The notes beneath the pieces are model-generated. The model searched no databases, had not been told where the DNA came from, and worked only from the letters and a program-made list of their open reading frames with translations. Positions 60,385-64,000 of a DNA stretch of 64,000 nt are shown here, piece by piece (the stretch's first letter is position 1; each line of letters starts with the position of its first letter). A program made the translations under genes and the position numbers. Source of the DNA: Gammaproteobacteria bacterium UBA2675 (GTDB lineage: Bacteria > Pseudomonadota > Gammaproteobacteria > Pseudomonadales > Pseudohongiellaceae); assembly GCA_002354805.1 (NCBI GenBank), contig DEMH01000009.1, forward strand, positions 186,001 to 250,000, given 5' to 3'.

Positions 60385-61620
60385 CTACTGAGTATCTGAC
60401 AGCGTGATCAGCCCGCGAGCGGCCAGCGCCTGTTCGCGATGGGCCAGCCAGCCGGCTTCAAAGGCGGCGCGGTCTTCGGGTGCACCAGGCAGATACTCCT
60501 GCCAGGCGTCCATCAGCACCTGCTGACGGAAAAGGTTTTCCTGTTGCTTGGCTTCCGCCTCCTCAGTCCAGATGCCGATTTCCTTGAAGTAGCGTATGGC
60601 GCCTTCGTGATAGGGAATAAAGGCATTCTCGAGCTGCTGGCCATTGATGCGCCAGCCATTGGCGCCCGGTGCCGAGGTCTTGTAGTCATCGTAATGAACT
60701 GCAATAACCTTGGCGATGCCGTAGACCATATCGGGGTCCAGATCTTCCATGGCGACCAGTAGTGGATAGGCTGAGGTAAATACTTCAATCCCCTCTTCAG
60801 GATCGATCGCCGGGCCTTCTGTCGCGACATGCGGGACATACCAGGGCAAGCGGTCCCTGACGCGCTGCACGCCTTCAGCGTTCTCCGGCGGGAATTCCAC
60901 CCAGTACAGGCCGCGCGGCGAGGAGTCCAGCCGCATGAAGGGCGGCGAGTTGCACGCGCCACCGGCGATATCAGCTCGATCATTGATCACCGCGTCAATT
61001 GAGGCGTTGTAGCCACCCACTTCAACCATTTCCACGTCGTCCCAGGTCAGCCCGGCATAGGCCAGCAGTGCTGTGGTGGCATTGTTCAGTGATGGCGCGC
61101 CCTGCACAAAGGTCACGCGTTTGCCGCGAATATCGTCGACAGTGCCAATCTCGACATCGGCAGCTGTTGCCAGACTGAATGAGCAGCTGGTTGAAAAGTT
61201 GGACAGAATTGCGCGAATGGGCTGTGGACCCCAGATGCGTGCGGCAAAGTTCAGAATACCTTCCTGAGCGTAAACGGCCTCTGAGCCACCGGCCGACATA
61301 TTGACCCGACCAGCGTTCAAGGTTGCCAGACGCGAGACATCATTGCGGCCCGGCACAACGCGCAGATTGACCCCATACTGGCGTTGCAGGATATTGCCTA
61401 TCGCAACAGCCTGGCTGTAGCCGCCCGTCCCGGTTGGATAAGCCGACCAGGCAATGGTCTGTGGCATGTTGAGTTGGCCGGCGGGTGGGTTTTCGGGAAG
61501 TTCTTCGGTGTTACAGGCAGACAGGGCGACGGCCATGATACCGGCAGCCGACGCACGCCTGAGCAGGGTTGCGAGTGCTGGTTGCCAGGGTTGGGCAAAA
61601 ATTGTGGCCGGTCTTAACAT
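60385..61620 (-). CDS. TAXI family TRAP solute-binding lipoprotein
   Basis: A 411-residue binding protein of the TAXI family (WSAYPTGTGGYSQAVAIGNILQRQYGVNLRVVPGRNDVSRLATLNAGRVNMSAGGSEA). A lipobox LSAC at Cys36 suggests it is lipid-anchored, which is less common for TRAP binding proteins. The long N-terminus before it (about 20 residues) is unusual, and a later internal start is possible. It precedes the fused permease gene, so both form an uptake operon. Confidence 0.9.
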   Translation of the reverse strand: MLRPATIFAQPWQPALATLLRRASAAGIMAVALSACNTEELPENPPAGQLNMPQTIAWSAYPTGTGGYSQAVAIGNILQRQYGVNLRVVPGRNDVSRLATLNAGRVNMSAGGSEAVYAQEGILNFAARIWGPQPIRAILSNFSTSCSFSLATAADVEIGTVDDIRGKRVTFVQGAPSLNNATTALLAYAGLTWDDVEMVEVGGYNASIDAVINDRADIAGGACNSPPFMRLDSSPRGLYWVEFPPENAEGVQRVRDRLPWYVPHVATEGPAIDPEEGIEVFTSAYPLLVAMEDLDPDMVYGIAKVIAVHYDDYKTSAPGANGWRINGQQLENAFIPYHEGAIRYFKEIGIWTEEAEAKQQENLFRQQVLMDAWQEYLPGAPEDRAAFEAGWLAHREQALAARGLITLSDTQ

Positions 61621-61712
61621 CTGCGTGTCTGCTCCTGAAGGTCGCTATTTTTAAACCAGTCAGGAAGAATAACGCAGGACATTCCCCAAAGCCAGAACGA
61701 CTCCGGTGTGAA

Positions 61713-62429
61713 TCAGGCCAATGGCGGTTGTTGTGGGGTGAACGTGTAGACCAGATCCCAGACGCCATGCCCCAGCCGATGGCCGCGTCTCTCAAACTTG
61801 GTTTCGGGGCGGCCGGTATTGCTCGCCCAGACAGCCTCGCCAGCACTGTTGCTTAGCTCGGCATCGGCATCCAGCACTTCCAGCATGTGCTCTGCGTAAT
61901 TCTCCCAGTCGGTTGCCAAGTGAATGTTGCCACCGGGTTTGATTTTCTGCTTGAGACGCTGAAGGAAGCCCGGCTGGATCAATCGGCGCTTGTGATGCTT
62001 CTTCTTGTGCCATGGATCGGGGAAGAATATCTGCACTGTATCGATGCTTTGATCGGCAATGCAGTCGCGCAGAATCTCCACGGCATCATGGCAGTATATG
62101 CGAAGGTTGGTGATGCCCTGCTGGTGAATTGTATGCAGTAATTTGCCGACACCGGGGCGATGTACTTCAATGCCAATAAAATTCTTCTCAGGACTCTCAG
62201 CAGCCATCTGTGCCAGCGAGTCTCCCATGCCGAAACCGATTTCGACCACCAGCGGTGCCTCGCGCCCAAATGTCTGCAAAACGTCGAGAGGCGTACTGGT
62301 ATCGTCAATCACGTAGGATGACCAGTAATTCTCAATCGCTTCTTTCTGGGCCGTGGTCAGACGTCCGGCGCGAATCACAAAGCTTCGCAGCGGGCGATGA
62401 TGAGCCGTGTCCGGCGTCTTTTCTGTCAT
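61713..62429 (-). CDS. trmB: tRNA (guanosine(46)-N7)-methyltransferase TrmB
   Basis: A 238-residue methyltransferase with VVEIGFGMGDSLAQMA, FIGIEVHRPGVGKLL, and the catalytic FFPDPWHKKKHHKRRLIQPGFL. It makes m7G46 in tRNAs. It follows thiG by 38 bp on the same strand, as in Pseudomonas, so it may be co-transcribed with the thiS-thiG unit. Confidence 0.95.
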   Translation of the reverse strand: MTEKTPDTAHHRPLRSFVIRAGRLTTAQKEAIENYWSSYVIDDTSTPLDVLQTFGREAPLVVEIGFGMGDSLAQMAAESPEKNFIGIEVHRPGVGKLLHTIHQQGITNLRIYCHDAVEILRDCIADQSIDTVQIFFPDPWHKKKHHKRRLIQPGFLQRLKQKIKPGGNIHLATDWENYAEHMLEVLDADAELSNSAGEAVWASNTGRPETKFERRGHRLGHGVWDLVYTFTPQQPPLA

Positions 62430-62467
62430 GGGTGCGGGTCTGCTGATTTATATTGTCGTCAAAGGGA

Positions 62468-63256
62468 TCAGAAAAATGTGCCATCAATTGGTGAGGATGC
62501 GCTGGCATACAGCTTTCGTGGCATGCGGCCAGCCAGCCAGGCCTCACGCCCGCTCTCCACGGCTTTGCGCATGGCGCTGGCCATCAGCACGGGGTTGTTC
62601 GCCTCGGCAATGGCAGTATTCATCAGCACACCGTCGCAGCCCAGCTCCATGGCAATGGTGGCGTCTGAGGGCGTGCCGACACCGGCGTCCACAATAATCG
62701 GCACGGTGGCGTTTTCCAGAATCATACGGATGTTATAGGGGTTTCGAATGCCCAGGCCGGAGCCGATTGGCGCACCCAGTGGCATGACGGCAATACAGCC
62801 GATTTCTTCCAGTCGTTTGGCAATCAGCGGGTCGTCGCTGGTATAGACCATGACATCGAAGCCGTCGGCAACCAGCTGTTCAGCGGCCGCCAGCGTTTCA
62901 GTGACATCCGGATACAGGGTTTTCTGATCGCCCAGCACTTCCAGTTTTACCAGTTTGTGTCCATCCAGCAGTTCGCGGGCCATGCGGCAGGTGCGCACCG
63001 CATCGGCGGCGGTATAGCAGCCAGCCGTATTCGGCAGGATGGTGTAACGGTCAGGAGAAATGACCTCCAGCAGGTTCGGTTGATCCTTGTGCTGGCCAAG
63101 ATTGACTCGCCGGATCGCCACCGTGATCATTTCCGCGCCGCTGGCTTCCAGTGCCGCCAGATTCTCTTCAAAGCTTTTGTACTTGCCGCTGCCGATGATC
63201 AGGCGCGACTGGTAGGTTTTGCCGGCAAGTGTCAGTGGCTTGTCAGTATGGGACAT
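62468..63256 (-). CDS. thiG: Thiazole synthase ThiG
   Basis: A 262-residue TIM-barrel enzyme forming the thiazole phosphate of thiamine from DXP, dehydroglycine and ThiS thiocarboxylate. Typical features are LTLAGKTYQSRLIIGSGKY, VKLEVLGDQKTLYPD (active-site Lys) and VDAGVGTPSDATIAMELGCDGVLMNTAI. thiS lies directly upstream. No TPP riboswitch was recognised in the window. Confidence 0.96.
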   Translation of the reverse strand: MSHTDKPLTLAGKTYQSRLIIGSGKYKSFEENLAALEASGAEMITVAIRRVNLGQHKDQPNLLEVISPDRYTILPNTAGCYTAADAVRTCRMARELLDGHKLVKLEVLGDQKTLYPDVTETLAAAEQLVADGFDVMVYTSDDPLIAKRLEEIGCIAVMPLGAPIGSGLGIRNPYNIRMILENATVPIIVDAGVGTPSDATIAMELGCDGVLMNTAIAEANNPVLMASAMRKAVESGREAWLAGRMPRKLYASASSPIDGTFF

Positions 63257-63276
63257 AAAGCGTGGTTCCTCTGTGT

Positions 63277-63477
63277 TCAGCCGCCGCCGATGGCGTGCAC
63301 AATTTCTATATTATCGCCGTCTCGCAGCTGTGTTTCCCGGTGGCTGCTGCGCGGGGCAATTTCACGATTGACTTCAACCGCCACGCGTCCGGTGGCCATA
63401 TCGAGGTGCATCAGCAGATCCTGAATGGTGCAGGGTGCTGTGACGTCGATAGTGTCGCCATTAACGGTCAGCTTCAT
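63277..63477 (-). CDS. thiS: Sulfur carrier protein ThiS
   Basis: A 66-residue beta-grasp sulfur carrier (MKLTVNGDTIDV...). The C-terminus IVHAIGGG supplies the Gly-Gly end that is thiocarboxylated for ThiG. It overlaps the stop of the DUF423 gene by four bases (ATGA) and is 20 bp before thiG. Confidence 0.94.
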   Translation of the reverse strand: MKLTVNGDTIDVTAPCTIQDLLMHLDMATGRVAVEVNREIAPRSSHRETQLRDGDNIEIVHAIGGG

Positions 63478-63854
63478 CCGCTGCGCCCCATCAGCATGGC
63501 AGCAGCCAGCAACAACCAGCCTGTCAGAAAAGCGACCCCGCCTATCGGCGTGATGGCGCCCAGCCAGCGGATACCGCTCAGACTGAGGATGTAGAGGCTG
63601 CCGGAGAAGATGACAATACCAACCACGAAAGCCCAGCCGCTGGCGCGTAACAGGGTGGATTCGCCGTACTGCATGCACAGCAGGCCAACACCAAACAGCG
63701 CCAGGGCGTGATACATATGGTACTGCACGCCAGTCTGAAAGACTGCCAGCAGATCCTCCGGTAACCGTGCCCGCAGACCATGGGCAGCGAATGCGCCAAG
63801 TGCAACAGCAAGAAAACCATTGATGGCCGCGATGGCTACAAAGACTGCAGGCAT
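63474..63854 (-). CDS. DUF423 family membrane protein
   Basis: A 126-residue inner-membrane protein with four hydrophobic helices and the family motif GAFAAHGLRARLPEDLLAVFQTGVQYHMYHALALFGVGLL. Homologous to YgdD of Escherichia coli, function unknown. The four-base overlap with thiS suggests co-expression with thiamine genes, as in Pseudomonas. Confidence 0.9.
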   Translation of the reverse strand: MPAVFVAIAAINGFLAVALGAFAAHGLRARLPEDLLAVFQTGVQYHMYHALALFGVGLLCMQYGESTLLRASGWAFVVGIVIFSGSLYILSLSGIRWLGAITPIGGVAFLTGWLLLAAAMLMGRSG

Positions 63855-63908
63855 GCTGACTCTCCAGGAAGAAAGACGTTTCAGTTAAACGCACATCCAT
63901 GCGTGATA

Positions 63909-63947
63909 ATAAAAAAGGCCGCTGTGATTAGCAGCGGCGCCTTTTTG
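63909..63947 (-). terminator. Rho-independent terminator at the end of the upstream gene
   Basis: A stem CCGCTG/CAGCGG with flanking GGC/GCC pairing and T runs on both sides (CCTTTTTT on the minus strand). The stop codon of the partial gene at the right edge falls in the loop. It may also work on the plus strand. Confidence 0.8.
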
Positions 63948-63999
63948 CGTCGGGTTGGTAACGCAGGTGGCCGGTCAGGCGGTCAATACGCCCCGGACC
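63928..63999 (-). CDS. C-terminal fragment of an unidentified gene
   Basis: The only minus-strand frame open to the right edge gives 23 residues ending RLTGHLRYQPDAKRRRC and a TAA in the terminator loop. Too short to name. By Pseudomonas-like order a peptidoglycan transglycosylase (mtgA) would be a candidate, but nothing in these residues supports that. Confidence 0.35.
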   Translation of the reverse strand, partial: GPGRIDRLTGHLRYQPDAKRRRC

Positions 64000-64000
64000 T

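Noticed and set aside
58548..60407. Plus-strand open frame of 619 codons
   Set aside because: It is antisense to the TRAP permease gene, which has clear family motifs. The frame is rich in Gln, His and Arg without any recognisable domain, typical of a shadow frame.
1..64000. CRISPR arrays, rRNA and tRNA genes
   Set aside because: No regularly spaced repeats, rRNA-like blocks or tRNA T-loop signatures were noticed by eye. A dedicated tRNA and ncRNA scan would settle this.

Overview
The window is a chromosomal segment of a gammaproteobacterium, most likely a marine relative of Pseudomonas. The evidence is conserved gene order and family content. The run yicC, rph, pyrE, slmA, argB, algC, coaBC, radC, rpmB, rpmG is laid out much as in Pseudomonas, as are trmB, thiG, thiS and a DUF423 gene. 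There are also CmoA/CmoB, RsuA, an RsmC-like enzyme, a TAXI-type TRAP transporter and secreted DUF1552/DUF1592 proteins. Genus and species cannot be fixed from the sequence alone. No rRNA, tRNA or CRISPR array was seen.

Layout. 1-4.4 kb: secreted beta-propeller proteins, a LysE-type exporter, a Tat-exported dienelactone hydrolase-like protein and an AsmA-like protein. 4.5-8.4 kb: an overlapping SDR - GDT1 - hrpB operon on the minus strand. 8.4-11.5 kb: mlaA overlapping an RND/MMPL-type transporter, closed by a strong terminator. 11.6-16.6 kb: a tiny acidic lipoprotein, a DUF1328 membrane protein, a serine hydrolase, a diguanylate cyclase, rsuA and an RsmC-like methyltransferase. 16.6-21 kb: a copper block, with a redoxin/cytochrome c/copper-monooxygenase-like protein, then copA and cueR read from one clear CueR-type operator. 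21-27 kb: a DUF2959 lipoprotein, a TetR regulator, and a three-gene operon of an unknown secreted protein, a DUF1552 protein and a DUF1592 protein. 27-31.6 kb: cstA/ybdD and a pair of bacterial PH-domain membrane proteins.

31.6-42.7 kb is the most distinctive metabolic block. It holds two divergent arms of circularly permuted ATP-grasp, alpha-E and transglutaminase-like proteins plus a zinc metallopeptidase. This is an amidoligase-type peptide synthesis/modification system whose product is not established. One arm is interrupted by a 269-bp MITE-like element with 23-bp perfect terminal inverted repeats.

43.56-45.78 kb is a 2.2-kb AT-rich island carrying a Fic AMP-transferase. It sits in the 3' end of yicC and is flanked by a 16-bp direct repeat. 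The displaced copy still encodes the same YicC C-terminus (QIQNIE and a stop), so this is strong evidence for site-specific integration. No integrase is present.

45.8-64 kb is mainly housekeeping: RNA processing (yicC, rph), pyrimidine, arginine and CoA synthesis, nucleoid occlusion (slmA), radC, ribosomal proteins L28/L33, tRNA modification (cmoA, cmoB, trmB), thiamine thiazole synthesis and a TRAP-TAXI uptake system. Among these sits a REP-type tyrosine transposase relative fused to a DnaA-domain-IV-like C-terminus, with an altered HUH motif.
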